DNA of 64,000 nucleotides, taken from Flavobacteriaceae bacterium (GTDB taxonomy: Bacteria; Bacteroidota; Bacteroidia; Flavobacteriales; Flavobacteriaceae). A program made the translations under genes and the position numbers. The DNA is taken from the NCBI GenBank assembly GCA_947491985.1, contig CANLLR010000003.1:62001-126000 (forward strand), given 5' to 3'. Position 1 is the stretch's first letter. Every line of letters starts with the position of its first letter. A model generated the notes under the pieces. The model did no database searches and had not been told where the DNA came from. It saw nothing but the letters and a program-made list of their open reading frames with translations. This document shows, piece by piece, positions 17,629 to 26,747 of the stretch.

Positions 17629-19166
17629 TGGGTTTCGAATTCAAAGAACATATCAACTCAAAAGGTGAAATCATCCTTTATCTAGGGCAACCCAATTTAA
17701 CAAAGTTGGAAGAACTTTCGCTCGAATACGGCGATATTTGGCATTCGTCTTTAGATCAAGGGTACAAAAATGCATTTCCAGAAATCATCAATCAAACACC
17801 TACGTTTTGGTATATTAACGATTTTGAAAATCTAGACTCGTGCGTCAATTGGCGCATGAATCCCAATCTTTTTGCTGTTAGAAAATCGGTTTGGGAAACG
17901 ATTGGTTCATTCGAATCGGATTACACAAGTTGGCAGATGGCAGCTTTAGATTATGGCTATAACGGCATGTGTTACAAAGGAATTATTCCGCTTTACGTGA
18001 AAGAATTGTTTGCTGCCACTTCCGAAAAAATTCAAATTCCACTTGACGATAAGTACGGATTTTTTGTCAAAAATTTCAAAATAAGTCATGCCTATTACAT
18101 GTTGTGCCGCAATGGTTTATTGAAACCCAATCACTGGAGGGCCTTGTTAAAAGCCAAACGGAAGTTTCAATTAAAATCGGGAAACAAATTATTTCCACCA
18201 AGAACATTGCACGAAATCGTCGGCAAACCAACGGTGAGTTATATCATTCCGACGATGTTGCGCCAAGATTTTACGTTGACCTTGTTGAACGATTTAGTCA
18301 ATCAATCGTATTTGGTTTCGGAAGTTATAGTGGTTGATGCCACGCCTACTGACAAACGCGACGAGTCGTTGTACAATCCAGATAATTATCCTTTCAAAGT
18401 GGTGTTCAAGTGGCAAGAAACCAAAGGAAGTTGTCGTGCGCGAAATGAAGCCATCGATTTGTGCACCGGCGATTACATTATTTTTGGTGATGACGATGTG
18501 CGACTGCCAAACGATTTTGTCGAAAATCACATTCGTTTGCTGCAAACGTATAATTCCGTTGCTTGCAATGGTTTGGATATTCAAGCCGATCACCAACAGC
18601 AAAATTTAGACGATTTGAAAGTCAAAATTGCTACCATGGAAAATAAACGTTGGAAAGTAGGTGTGACCAATAGTTTTAGCAATGCCAATTCGTGTGTGCG
18701 CCGCGATTATGTGACAAAGTTAGTGGGTAATGATATCAATTATGATGGAGGTTATGGCGAAGATAGTGACTTCGGAATTTCATTAACCAAATTAGGTGTA
18801 GCGGTTTTACACAATCCGTTTTCGGTTAATTTGCATCTCAAACCGTTGGCTGGCGGTTACCGTTTTTGGGGAAGTCAGGCCAAAATTACGGGTAAAAATC
18901 GCAAAATACAACCGTGGGAATTGGATACACCGGTAAAAAATATCGTTCCAGTTCCGAGTCCGACCGTCACTTATCAATTGCTCAAACATTACAATACAGA
19001 CCAGTTGAGCGAATACAAACACAAGTATTTCATACAGTATTTGTTTGGCAAACCGTTGAGCTCTTTTCCGATAAAGTTGCTCACGTTTCCTTACAAAATT
19101 ATAAAATTCAATAAGTCGATTTTTTACGCCAAAAAATTGATAGCACTCGGAAAACGAACAAAATAA
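17628..19166 (+). CDS. Two-part glycosyltransferase: partial GT-A-like N-terminus fused to a full GT2 domain
   Basis: The 512-residue protein has a complete GT2 domain in its second half: VSYIIPTMLRQDFT near residue 205, VVDATPTDKRDE near 232, FGDDDVRLPNDFV near 285 and YGEDSDFGISL as the acidic acceptor motif. Residues 1-200 do not start with a nucleotide-sugar fold but contain NPNLFAVRKSVWETIGSFESDY, which resembles the acceptor-side half of GT2 enzymes (the region after DxD). It could be a fused relic of a second transferase or an acceptor-binding module. GT2 activity is likely; the role of the first half is unknown. Confidence 0.8.
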   Translation: MGFEFKEHINSKGEIILYLGQPNLTKLEELSLEYGDIWHSSLDQGYKNAFPEIINQTPTFWYINDFENLDSCVNWRMNPNLFAVRKSVWETIGSFESDYTSWQMAALDYGYNGMCYKGIIPLYVKELFAATSEKIQIPLDDKYGFFVKNFKISHAYYMLCRNGLLKPNHWRALLKAKRKFQLKSGNKLFPPRTLHEIVGKPTVSYIIPTMLRQDFTLTLLNDLVNQSYLVSEVIVVDATPTDKRDESLYNPDNYPFKVVFKWQETKGSCRARNEAIDLCTGDYIIFGDDDVRLPNDFVENHIRLLQTYNSVACNGLDIQADHQQQNLDDLKVKIATMENKRWKVGVTNSFSNANSCVRRDYVTKLVGNDINYDGGYGEDSDFGISLTKLGVAVLHNPFSVNLHLKPLAGGYRFWGSQAKITGKNRKIQPWELDTPVKNIVPVPSPTVTYQLLKHYNTDQLSEYKHKYFIQYLFGKPLSSFPIKLLTFPYKIIKFNKSIFYAKKLIALGKRTK

Positions 19167-19169
19167 ACA

Positions 19170-20783
19170 ATGGTAAAAGCGATTACAATTGTATCAAAAC
19201 TCGGTCGGGAATCAGTTGTTTTTAACACAAATGATTCCGAAATCGCTATGCCTTTTTCTGACATGATTCGACAATCTGTGGCAACATTTACCATTGAAAT
19301 CGAGTTTTCTGAAACCATTACTTCCTTCCGAAACCACGATTATACTTGGGTTGACATACAATCGAATCGTATTGCCAATTCGTTCAGTCCAAAAATAATT
19401 CAATTGGCCAACGGGTTGTATGTACAAGCCAGCGCCAATCAAGGCATTTGGGAAGTTCAAAAAAAACAGCCTGCAACGTTATTTTGGTTGTTCAATCCAA
19501 CAAATTCCAATCCATTAGCAACATACACTGGAGAAGGCAATCAGAAAAAAATTGCCAACGCCAAATCTAGTTTTAGCGATGGTATAATGCCAAGTATATT
19601 GTTTTCAAAAAATGGAGCAATTGAGTTCAGTCGTTCGGAAATTCCGTTTGTTGCTACCGCGTGTTTCACCGATCATTGCGATTTTGATACGTTGGAAAAC
19701 TTGCAAAAGCAACGGTTGTTTTTTAAACAAAATCATATTAAAATTACCAAAGGCTTTTTTCTAAATCATTTTTCAAAACGAGCCGACAACGCTTCGTGGC
19801 AAAAGGATAGTAGCGAATTACAGCTTTGGTTAGCAGACGGACACGAATTGTGTTACCATTCGCTTTCACAATCGATAAAAAATAAGGAAGAAAGTACGGC
19901 TGATTTTTTGTCGTTTTCACCGCCAATTCCAACACCAACATGGATTGATCACGGGTACCAACCCTATAACTTATCATTATACCAAAAAGAAAGATGGGAT
20001 GAAGCCGTCTTTGCAGAAAATTTGGCGAATAAGAATATCGAAATACTGTGGAACTACATCGATTCGGGTACAGCCACTTCAGGTGTTTTGAATCAAATGA
20101 ATCGCGAGCAATTTACTTTACAAGCTTTTACTAATGGTTTGAAAAATAAGTCGTTGAAGAAACGCCTTTCATTGCTGATTAAAAATTCTATTGTTCATTT
20201 TTATGCCGATGAAAAATGGATTAAAAAATACGCACAATTGGCTTCGAGTTTTAAAAAAATGACAGGTTCAAAATCGGTTAAAGATTTATTTTTATTCGTT
20301 TCAAGTTTTTTTAATGTCAGTGTTCCGTTGTTTAAATTAGTATTGTTTTGGGGGCGTTGTAAATCGAAAGTCTATCCCTTGGCGAACTACCAAACAATTT
20401 TTTTTGAACATACTATCGGAAATAAAAAATTCGTTATTTTTCAAACACTTGAGTTTTTAGATTTTATAAATTCTTTGGATAAAAAATCGGTAGCCACTTT
20501 TATGAATGAAAAAGGAATGTTTGTTGGACATACTTATTTTTCAGTTCCGATGGCGTACCATGAAGGGAAGATTTTTACGGCATCGGGTGAGGTGCATCCT
20601 AAAGTCGCTCAAAATTTTGAATACCTTGGACAACAAATCCAGCAACAAAAAATATGGAATCCAACGGTAAACGAACTGGTCGCTTTTTGGAAAGAATACA
20701 CTAAAGTGGAAGTGCAACTCAATGAAAAAGGTGACATTTACCTAAAGAGTAACACGATTGTTCCTTATAAAATAATAACCTAA
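19170..20783 (+). CDS. Polysaccharide deacetylase-like (NodB-fold) protein with novel N-terminal region
   Basis: The 537-residue protein has no signal peptide. At residues 165-175 CFTDHCDFDTL resembles motif 1 (Asp pair) of CE4 deacetylases, and at 224-231 GHELCYHS resembles the His-box motif 2. In between, KITKGFFLNHF fits a NodB-fold strand. Residues 1-155 match no family I recognise. It is followed 4 bases later by a FemAB-like acyltransferase. Such cytoplasmic deacetylase-like proteins occur in other flavobacterial glycan loci, but whether it removes acetyl groups from a sugar is only inferred. Confidence 0.65.
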   Translation: MVKAITIVSKLGRESVVFNTNDSEIAMPFSDMIRQSVATFTIEIEFSETITSFRNHDYTWVDIQSNRIANSFSPKIIQLANGLYVQASANQGIWEVQKKQPATLFWLFNPTNSNPLATYTGEGNQKKIANAKSSFSDGIMPSILFSKNGAIEFSRSEIPFVATACFTDHCDFDTLENLQKQRLFFKQNHIKITKGFFLNHFSKRADNASWQKDSSELQLWLADGHELCYHSLSQSIKNKEESTADFLSFSPPIPTPTWIDHGYQPYNLSLYQKERWDEAVFAENLANKNIEILWNYIDSGTATSGVLNQMNREQFTLQAFTNGLKNKSLKKRLSLLIKNSIVHFYADEKWIKKYAQLASSFKKMTGSKSVKDLFLFVSSFFNVSVPLFKLVLFWGRCKSKVYPLANYQTIFFEHTIGNKKFVIFQTLEFLDFINSLDKKSVATFMNEKGMFVGHTYFSVPMAYHEGKIFTASGEVHPKVAQNFEYLGQQIQQQKIWNPTVNELVAFWKEYTKVEVQLNEKGDIYLKSNTIVPYKIIT

Positions 20784-20787
20784 CAAC

Positions 20788-21870
20788 ATGAATTTTTTCT
20801 TCACAAAAGAGCCAAGTTGGTTAGACAAATGGGACGCATTTTTGCAAGAAACCGAGCGTGGTTTGTACAATCAATTGTCAGATTGGATCAAATCGTATAA
20901 AGTATACGGATTTGATTATACCTTTTTATTGGCTGTAGAAAAAGATACAATTGTAGGTGGATGCGGCGTTGTTATAGCTAAATTTTCGCTGTTTAAATTT
21001 TTTATAGTTCCGTCTGGACCCGTTTTTGGGGTTGGTTTTGAAAGCCATTTGGATGATTTTCTTTTGCAATTACAAACCGAAGCCAAAAGAACAAATTGCT
21101 GTTATTTTCAATTGAGTTTGCCGTATTGTGATGAAAATTTCAGCAATTATAGTTTAGATTCGGTTTCAAAAACAAGTACTTATTTTTCTGGAAAAGAAGG
21201 CATTTCGTTTAAATATGTCATTCCGTTGCAAGGCATGCGATTGGTTGATCTAAGCGACGAGAATACTTATGAATCGGTAGTAAAAAAATACAGTTCAAAT
21301 AATAAAAGAAATTTAAATAAAACCAAAGCGATTGGATTGGATTTTAGGTTTGTTACTTCGGATAGTGAGATTGAAGAAGGGTACCAATGTTTTGCTTTGA
21401 ACGCTATAGAAAAAGGCTATCCGCTTCGTTCGTATGCTTCTATGAAAACTACATTACGGAGCTATGTTGATAAAAATCATGCTAAAATGGCGTGTTGTTT
21501 TTTAGACGATAAAATAATCGGAGCGTTGTATGTGCTGCGCTGTGGGCAACGATTTACGTACATAAATGGTGGTGTTTTGAAAGAATTCCAGCATTTAAAT
21601 GTGTCCAATTTTATGCACGATAAAATGATTCAGTACGCCATCGAAAACGGTGACAAAAGTTATGATTTATCGGTAGGAGGGAGCAAAGGTGTAATGCAAT
21701 TTAAAGAGAGTTTTGGATCAAAATTATATCTTTACGGACCCACACGGCATTGGATTTTGAAGCCTTTTCGGTTTAAAATTTTTCTACTTATGGAGCGCTA
21801 TTTGAAACCGCATAAAGTCAAAATTGCGCAGTTGTTAATAGTGTTAAAAAAGTTGAAATTAAAACCTTAG
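20788..21870 (+). CDS. FemAB/GNAT-like acyl- or aminoacyltransferase
   Basis: The 360-residue protein has two GNAT-like halves as in FemX and the Acetyltransf_6 group: an N-terminal part (FDYTFLLAVEKDTIVGGCGVV) and a C-terminal part with SSNNKRNLNKTKAIGLDF near 170, DDKIIGALYVLRCG near 238 and SYDLSVGGSKGVMQFKESFG near 290-310. The FKESFG/FG ending is the usual FemAB signature. In a glycan locus it probably acylates an amino sugar, possibly one unmasked by the neighbouring deacetylase-like protein. That link is inferred from adjacency. Confidence 0.75.
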   Translation: MNFFFTKEPSWLDKWDAFLQETERGLYNQLSDWIKSYKVYGFDYTFLLAVEKDTIVGGCGVVIAKFSLFKFFIVPSGPVFGVGFESHLDDFLLQLQTEAKRTNCCYFQLSLPYCDENFSNYSLDSVSKTSTYFSGKEGISFKYVIPLQGMRLVDLSDENTYESVVKKYSSNNKRNLNKTKAIGLDFRFVTSDSEIEEGYQCFALNAIEKGYPLRSYASMKTTLRSYVDKNHAKMACCFLDDKIIGALYVLRCGQRFTYINGGVLKEFQHLNVSNFMHDKMIQYAIENGDKSYDLSVGGSKGVMQFKESFGSKLYLYGPTRHWILKPFRFKIFLLMERYLKPHKVKIAQLLIVLKKLKLKP

Positions 21871-21889
21871 ATTTATCCCTAATAAACAA

Positions 21890-21897
21890 TAACTTTG
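21890..21897 (+). promoter_or_regulatory. Internal promoter -7 box (TAacTTTG)
   Basis: TAACTTTG matches the Bacteroidota -7 consensus and lies in the 79-base gap before the methyltransferase gene at 21950, implying a leader of about 45-50 nt. It may give separate expression to the last third of the polysaccharide locus. Confidence 0.45.
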
Positions 21898-21949
21898 GAG
21901 TTGGTATAAAAAGCTATTCCAATAATTGAACTAGTTTAAAAATTTCCCT

Positions 21950-22756
21950 ATGAAAACGCAAGAAGAAATCATACAAACCAATATTAAGCAGAAAGAGTTT
22001 TACAACACTAAGAAAAAAAATCTGGCTACAAAAATTTGGTCTTCCTTGCGGGAAAAAACGCTTAAAAAAATACGAAAAAACATCGGAATTCTAGACCAAT
22101 CTTACGATTTACATAAAGTGTGGTTTGGTGATTTGTCGCAGAAAAAAGTATTGGATTTGGGTTGTTATGCGGGCAATAGTTTGTCATTGCACTTGGCTCA
22201 AAATGCCAAAGAGTACATAGGCATTGACTTGAGTGATGTAGCCATCGAACGATTGAAGAAAACCATCGCGCACGTTCCGACAGCAAAAGCAGTAGCAGTC
22301 GATTTTTTAACCGAGGAATTTGCCGAAAAAGATTTCGATTTGATTTATGCCTACGGTGTTTTGCACCATTTTCAAAGTGTGCCTGTTTTGATAGCAAAAC
22401 TGAATGAAAAATTAGCATCCAACGGCGAAATTATAAGTTACGATCCTTTAGAAACAAGTTTGCCGATTAAAATCATTCGTACATTGTATCGTCCGTTTCA
22501 GTCGGATGCTGACTGGGAATGGCCGTTTACCAAAAAAACGTATTCGCAATTTAACAACGCCTTTACGATTATGGAAAGAAGAGGTTTGCTTGGAAAAACT
22601 AAGTGGTTTTTTCTGATAAATTTTTTACCGATGTCGGAAGAAAAACGAATGAAAATCGGAAAAAAATGGCACCATCAAGATTGGGAAAACTCAAAGACTT
22701 CCAATGCAGCTTTGTTTGCTTGTATGCACGTGACGCTATTTATGAAAAAGAAATAA
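21950..22756 (+). CDS. Class I SAM-dependent methyltransferase
   Basis: The 268-residue protein has KVLDLGCYAGNSLSLHLA (about 65-82) as the SAM loop, YIGIDLSDVAIERL as strand 2 and FDLIYAYGVLHHFQSV as the post-motif, a clear Methyltransf_11/25 pattern. About 60 residues precede the fold. The C-terminus ends in FMKKK. Another methyltransferase follows 43 bases later. The acceptor is unknown; a sugar hydroxyl is likely from context. Confidence 0.82.
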   Translation: MKTQEEIIQTNIKQKEFYNTKKKNLATKIWSSLREKTLKKIRKNIGILDQSYDLHKVWFGDLSQKKVLDLGCYAGNSLSLHLAQNAKEYIGIDLSDVAIERLKKTIAHVPTAKAVAVDFLTEEFAEKDFDLIYAYGVLHHFQSVPVLIAKLNEKLASNGEIISYDPLETSLPIKIIRTLYRPFQSDADWEWPFTKKTYSQFNNAFTIMERRGLLGKTKWFFLINFLPMSEEKRMKIGKKWHHQDWENSKTSNAALFACMHVTLFMKKK

Positions 22757-22799
22757 TTTCTTATGGAGTCTTTTTTGAAGATTCTTAAAACCTAAACCT

Positions 22800-23540
22800 A
22801 TGCAAATTGACAATAAAGATTTTTGGGAAAAAGAAGACATCATTGCCACACAACGCTTGAAAAAAATTTCCGATTTTGAACAATATATGCTTAGCAGAGC
22901 GAAAGAATTGTTCGCCAATTTCGGAACTATAACAAACATAAAAATCTTTGGTTGTGGCTCCGGACGTGAAGTCGAATCAATTGCCGATTTTTACCAACCG
23001 ACCAAAATTGTTGCATCTGACATTTCAGAAAACATGATTGCCAAATGCAAGGAAAACCTGAAACTTTGGAAGATTGACACTATTACAGAAACCCTTGCCA
23101 TTAATGCTGTTGATTACAATAAAGTGTCGAATACTTTCGAGTTAGTTACGATTTTGAACAGTATGATGACCTACGTTCCGGAGCGAAAAGACCGATTGGC
23201 GATTTTTAAGAATTCGCATCAAATTTTAAAATCCAACGGTATTATTGCAGGAACAGTGCACAACCAAGAAGGTGCTTTGGCTAAAACGGTTTACTTTAAA
23301 TTACGAAATGTATTTTCGTTTCTTTTCGGGGAAAAAGCAGGCAACAGAGATACCGGTTTTAACGGATTTAAAGTACGAGGTTATTATTACTGTAAAAAAG
23401 GGTTAATCAGCGATTTGAAGGAGAGCGGATTTACCAACATAGAAAGTTATTCGTTGGCCGAATTTTATGCCAAACACCAAGTCGATTACAACCCAAGAAA
23501 AGGATACAACAATTTGATTTTTATCGCTACTAAACCCTAG
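22800..23540 (+). CDS. Class I SAM-dependent methyltransferase
   Basis: The 246-residue protein has IKIFGCGSGREVESIADF (about 47-64) as the SAM-binding loop, VASDISENMIAKC as strand 2 and FELVTILNSMMTYVPE as the substrate-side post-motif. It is a separate type from its upstream neighbour, so the two are not a recent tandem duplication. It ends five bases before the next GT gene. Acceptor unknown. Confidence 0.8.
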   Translation: MQIDNKDFWEKEDIIATQRLKKISDFEQYMLSRAKELFANFGTITNIKIFGCGSGREVESIADFYQPTKIVASDISENMIAKCKENLKLWKIDTITETLAINAVDYNKVSNTFELVTILNSMMTYVPERKDRLAIFKNSHQILKSNGIIAGTVHNQEGALAKTVYFKLRNVFSFLFGEKAGNRDTGFNGFKVRGYYYCKKGLISDLKESGFTNIESYSLAEFYAKHQVDYNPRKGYNNLIFIATKP

Positions 23541-23545
23541 TATTT

Positions 23546-24562
23546 GTGGAAAGCACACCTAAATTCAGTTTGATAATTTGTACGTACCTGCGTGCAAATC
23601 CGTTATTGAATTTACTGGAATCTGTTAAAAATCAAAGTCTTTATCCCAACGAAATTTTAATTATTGACGGTTCAACCAACGACGAAACCAAGTTGATGTT
23701 GGAAAATCATTCTTTTAAGAATTTAGGCTATTATCAAGTTACAACAGAAAATCGAGGTTTGACAAAACAACGCAATTTTGGTATTGATAAAGTGTCCGAA
23801 TGGTCGGAAATTGTATGTTTTTTAGACGATGATACGAATTTAGATATTAATTATTTTTCTGAATTATTACAAACGTACCTACAGTATCCAGATGCATTAG
23901 GCGTTGGAGGTTATATCAATAACGAAACTAAATGGGTGGAAGTTGACAAAAATTATCGACCTAAAAGTAGCGAATTTTATTATGATGGTTGGAAGAGAAA
24001 TGAAGGAAGTCGGTTTATATTGCGCAAGAAATTAGGTTTGGATAGCAACCAACCTCCTTGTTTTATGCCCGAATTCTCGCACGGACGCAGTGTTAGTTTT
24101 TTACCGCCTTCGGGTAAAGTGTACGAAGTGCAACAATTTATGGGAGGCGTGGCTTCTTTTCGAAAAAGTGTTTTTGAAATAATTCAATTTTCAACGTATT
24201 TTGAAGGCTACGGATTGTATGAAGATGCCGATTTTACGCTTCGATTATCCAATCACGGAAAATTATATTTGAATACCAAAGCAACTTTAGGGCACTTTCA
24301 CGATGGTTCGGGTAGACCCAATAAATTCCTATACGGAAAAATGGTTATCCGAAACGGCTGGTATGTTTGGAGAGTTAAATATCCAAATCCGAGTTTCGTT
24401 GCACAATTAAAATGGAATACGATTGCTTTTTTATTGACGGCAATTCGGTTGAGTAATGCACTAACATCTAATAATAAAAAAGCAGCTTTTACCGAAAGTT
24501 TAGGCCGTATTTCAGGATGGTTCAGTCTTTGGTTTGATGCACCTAAAATCCAAAAGACATGA
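23546..24562 (+). CDS. Glycosyltransferase family 2
   Basis: The 338-residue protein starts with GTG at 23546 (no ATG precedes the conserved FSLIICTYLRANPL). It has ILIIDGSTNDETKLM near residue 34, VCFLDDDTNLDINYF near 90 as DxD, and GYGLYEDADFTLRLSNHG near 220 as the catalytic ED motif, a full GT2 set. It overlaps the next GT by 4 bases. Its role is the addition of one sugar to the lipid-linked glycan; specificity unknown. Confidence 0.87.
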   Translation: MESTPKFSLIICTYLRANPLLNLLESVKNQSLYPNEILIIDGSTNDETKLMLENHSFKNLGYYQVTTENRGLTKQRNFGIDKVSEWSEIVCFLDDDTNLDINYFSELLQTYLQYPDALGVGGYINNETKWVEVDKNYRPKSSEFYYDGWKRNEGSRFILRKKLGLDSNQPPCFMPEFSHGRSVSFLPPSGKVYEVQQFMGGVASFRKSVFEIIQFSTYFEGYGLYEDADFTLRLSNHGKLYLNTKATLGHFHDGSGRPNKFLYGKMVIRNGWYVWRVKYPNPSFVAQLKWNTIAFLLTAIRLSNALTSNNKKAAFTESLGRISGWFSLWFDAPKIQKT

Positions 24563-25671
24563 CGTTTTGTATCATTACCCACGTACCTCATGTTGAGAAA
24601 AATGGCCAATTTTATGCCTATTCGCCTTATGTTAATGAGATGAATATTTGGTTGCAGTTTGCTGATAAAGTAATTATAGTCGCGCCCAAATCGGATTTCG
24701 AATTAAATTCTATTCACGCTTCGTACCAACATGCTACCATTCAATTTGTAGCAATAGAAAAGTTTCATACACTTTCTTTTGCAGCGCTTTTGAATTCGAT
24801 TATTGCCATTCCAATTAATTGTTGGCGCATTTTCAAAGCCATGCAACAAGCGAATCACATTCATTTGCGTTGTCCAGGAAATATAGGATTGTTGGGCTCT
24901 TGCGTGCAAATTGCATTTCCGAAGAAGAAAAAAACAGCTAAATATGCTGGTAATTGGAATCCGCAGGCAAAGCAACCGTTGAGTTACCGATTTCAAAAAT
25001 GGCTTTTAAACAACACTTTTTTAACTAAAAATATGCAGGTTTTAGTCTATGGAAAATGGTCTAATCAATCCAAAAATATAAAACCTTTTTTTACTGCAAC
25101 GTACAATGAATCTGATAAAATAGCTATCGAAGCACGAAAATTGACCGAACCACTTAAGTTTATTTTTGTCGGAACTTTAGCGATTGGCAAACAACCTTTA
25201 TATGCGATTCAATTGGTGCAATTGTTACATCAAAAAGGATTCAATGTAAAGCTTGCCATTTATGGTGAAGGTGTTGAAAAAGAAGTTTTACAATCCTACA
25301 TTAATGATACTAATGCCAATGAATTTGTGCATTTAGAAGGAAATATAACCAAGCAAATCATGCAGTTAAAATACCAAGAAAGTCATTTTTTGTTGTTACC
25401 ATCTAAAAGTGAAGGTTGGCCCAAAGTGGTCGCCGAAGCAATGTTTTGGGGTTGTTTACCCGTTGTGACTCCGGTTTCGTGCGTTCCTTTTATATTAGAT
25501 TATGGCAAACGAGGTGTGTTACTTAATGAAAATGTTGAAGAAAATGTGATGCAAATTCAGAACTTGTGTCAAAATCAACAAGTGTACAACGAAAAAGTGA
25601 CGGCAGCTATACAATGGTCGCGACAGTTTACCACGGATGTTTTTGAAAGTGAAATTAAAAAAATGATGTAA
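24559..25671 (+). CDS. Glycosyltransferase family 4-like (GT-B)
   Basis: The 370-residue protein has a variable N-terminal half and a recognisable donor half: FIFVGTLAIGKQPLYAIQL near residue 200, LAIYGEGVEKEVL near 232 and LLPSKSEGWPKVVAEAMFWGCLPVVTP near 275-300 with the EX7E motif. It overlaps its upstream GT by ATGA and is two bases from the next GT. A retaining glycosyltransferase. Confidence 0.84.
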   Translation: MTFCIITHVPHVEKNGQFYAYSPYVNEMNIWLQFADKVIIVAPKSDFELNSIHASYQHATIQFVAIEKFHTLSFAALLNSIIAIPINCWRIFKAMQQANHIHLRCPGNIGLLGSCVQIAFPKKKKTAKYAGNWNPQAKQPLSYRFQKWLLNNTFLTKNMQVLVYGKWSNQSKNIKPFFTATYNESDKIAIEARKLTEPLKFIFVGTLAIGKQPLYAIQLVQLLHQKGFNVKLAIYGEGVEKEVLQSYINDTNANEFVHLEGNITKQIMQLKYQESHFLLLPSKSEGWPKVVAEAMFWGCLPVVTPVSCVPFILDYGKRGVLLNENVEENVMQIQNLCQNQQVYNEKVTAAIQWSRQFTTDVFESEIKKMM

Positions 25672-25673
25672 AC

Positions 25674-26747
25674 ATGAGAATTCTTCAATTAATAGATTCT
25701 TTACAAATTGGTGGCGCCGAAAAAATGGCCGTCAATTTCGCTAATGCGTTAGAAACGACCATTGATTTTTCGGGAATTGTAGTCACACGAAAAGAAGGAA
25801 AATTAGTTGAAAGCATTGAAAAAAAAGCGAATTATCTTTTTTTAAATAGAAAAAAAACAATTGATTATAACGCTATTCTAACTTTAAAAAAATACTGCAA
25901 AAAAAATCAAGTTGATTACATTCAAGCCCACGGAACCTCTTTTTTCTTTGTATTTTTATTGAAAGTAATTCATCCTCGGATAAGTATTATTTTTCACGAC
26001 CATAATGGCGCACGAAGTTTTCAAAGAATTTCAAACAATCGTTTTTTATGGTTGGCTTCGTTTTTTTTCAAAGGTATTATTGTTGTCAATCATTCACTTG
26101 AGCAATGGGCGATTCAAAAATTAAATTGTAAAAAAGTGCTGTATCTTCCTAATTTTACGATGCTAAAGGAGTCAACACCAATCACAAAACTGGAAGGATT
26201 TGACGATAAACGAATTTTAATTTTGGCTAATTTGCGACATCCTAAAAACCATCTTATGTTAGTTGAGGTCGCAATTAAATTAAAAGAAACGCATCCTGAT
26301 TGGACCTTTCACTTGGTTGGTAAAGACGAAAATGATTCGTATTCACTACAGTTAAAGAAAATAATTAAAGAAAATAATTTAGAAAAAAATATATTTATTT
26401 ATGGTCAGAAAGACGATATTAAGAACATAATAAGTCAAGTTTCTGTATGTGTTTTGAGCTCTTCTTCAGAAGGATTACCGGTTGCGATTTTAGAATATGG
26501 TTTGATGAGAAAGCCAGTATTGTCAACGAATGTAGGTGAAATTCCATTATTGATTGAAAACGATAAAAACGGTTATATCGTACCAATCAATCACTCGGAA
26601 GAATTTTACAAATCACTTCAACATTTAATTGATAATTCAGCATTAAGGACTAAATTTGGAGACGCCTTATTTGAGACTATTTCGGAAACGTATTCAGAAA
26701 AAGCAGTGATTACAACCTATTTAAATTGGATGAAGACTTTAAAATGA
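25674..26747 (+). CDS. Glycosyltransferase family 4
   Basis: The 357-residue GT-B protein has MRILQLIDSLQIGGAEKMAV at the N-terminus (the IGGAE loop is typical of GT4), ILANLRHPKNHLMLVEV near 180 and SSSEGLPVAILEYGLMRKPVLSTN near 260-283 (EX7E). It is strongly AT-rich (7 G/C in the 60 bases from 26341). It overlaps the next gene by 4 bases at its stop. Confidence 0.9.
   Translation: MRILQLIDSLQIGGAEKMAVNFANALETTIDFSGIVVTRKEGKLVESIEKKANYLFLNRKKTIDYNAILTLKKYCKKNQVDYIQAHGTSFFFVFLLKVIHPRISIIFHDHNGARSFQRISNNRFLWLASFFFKGIIVVNHSLEQWAIQKLNCKKVLYLPNFTMLKESTPITKLEGFDDKRILILANLRHPKNHLMLVEVAIKLKETHPDWTFHLVGKDENDSYSLQLKKIIKENNLEKNIFIYGQKDDIKNIISQVSVCVLSSSSEGLPVAILEYGLMRKPVLSTNVGEIPLLIENDKNGYIVPINHSEEFYKSLQHLIDNSALRTKFGDALFETISETYSEKAVITTYLNWMKTLK

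Noticed and set aside
22062..22418. 118-codon minus-strand frame within the methyltransferase gene
   Set aside because: Low-complexity, Leu/Arg-rich translation with no domain; the plus strand encodes a clear SAM-binding fold.
26726..26743. Upstream start of the ligase/polymerase-like gene
   Set aside because: ATG at 26744 overlaps the preceding stop as ATGA, the rule in this operon, and begins closer to the first membrane segment.
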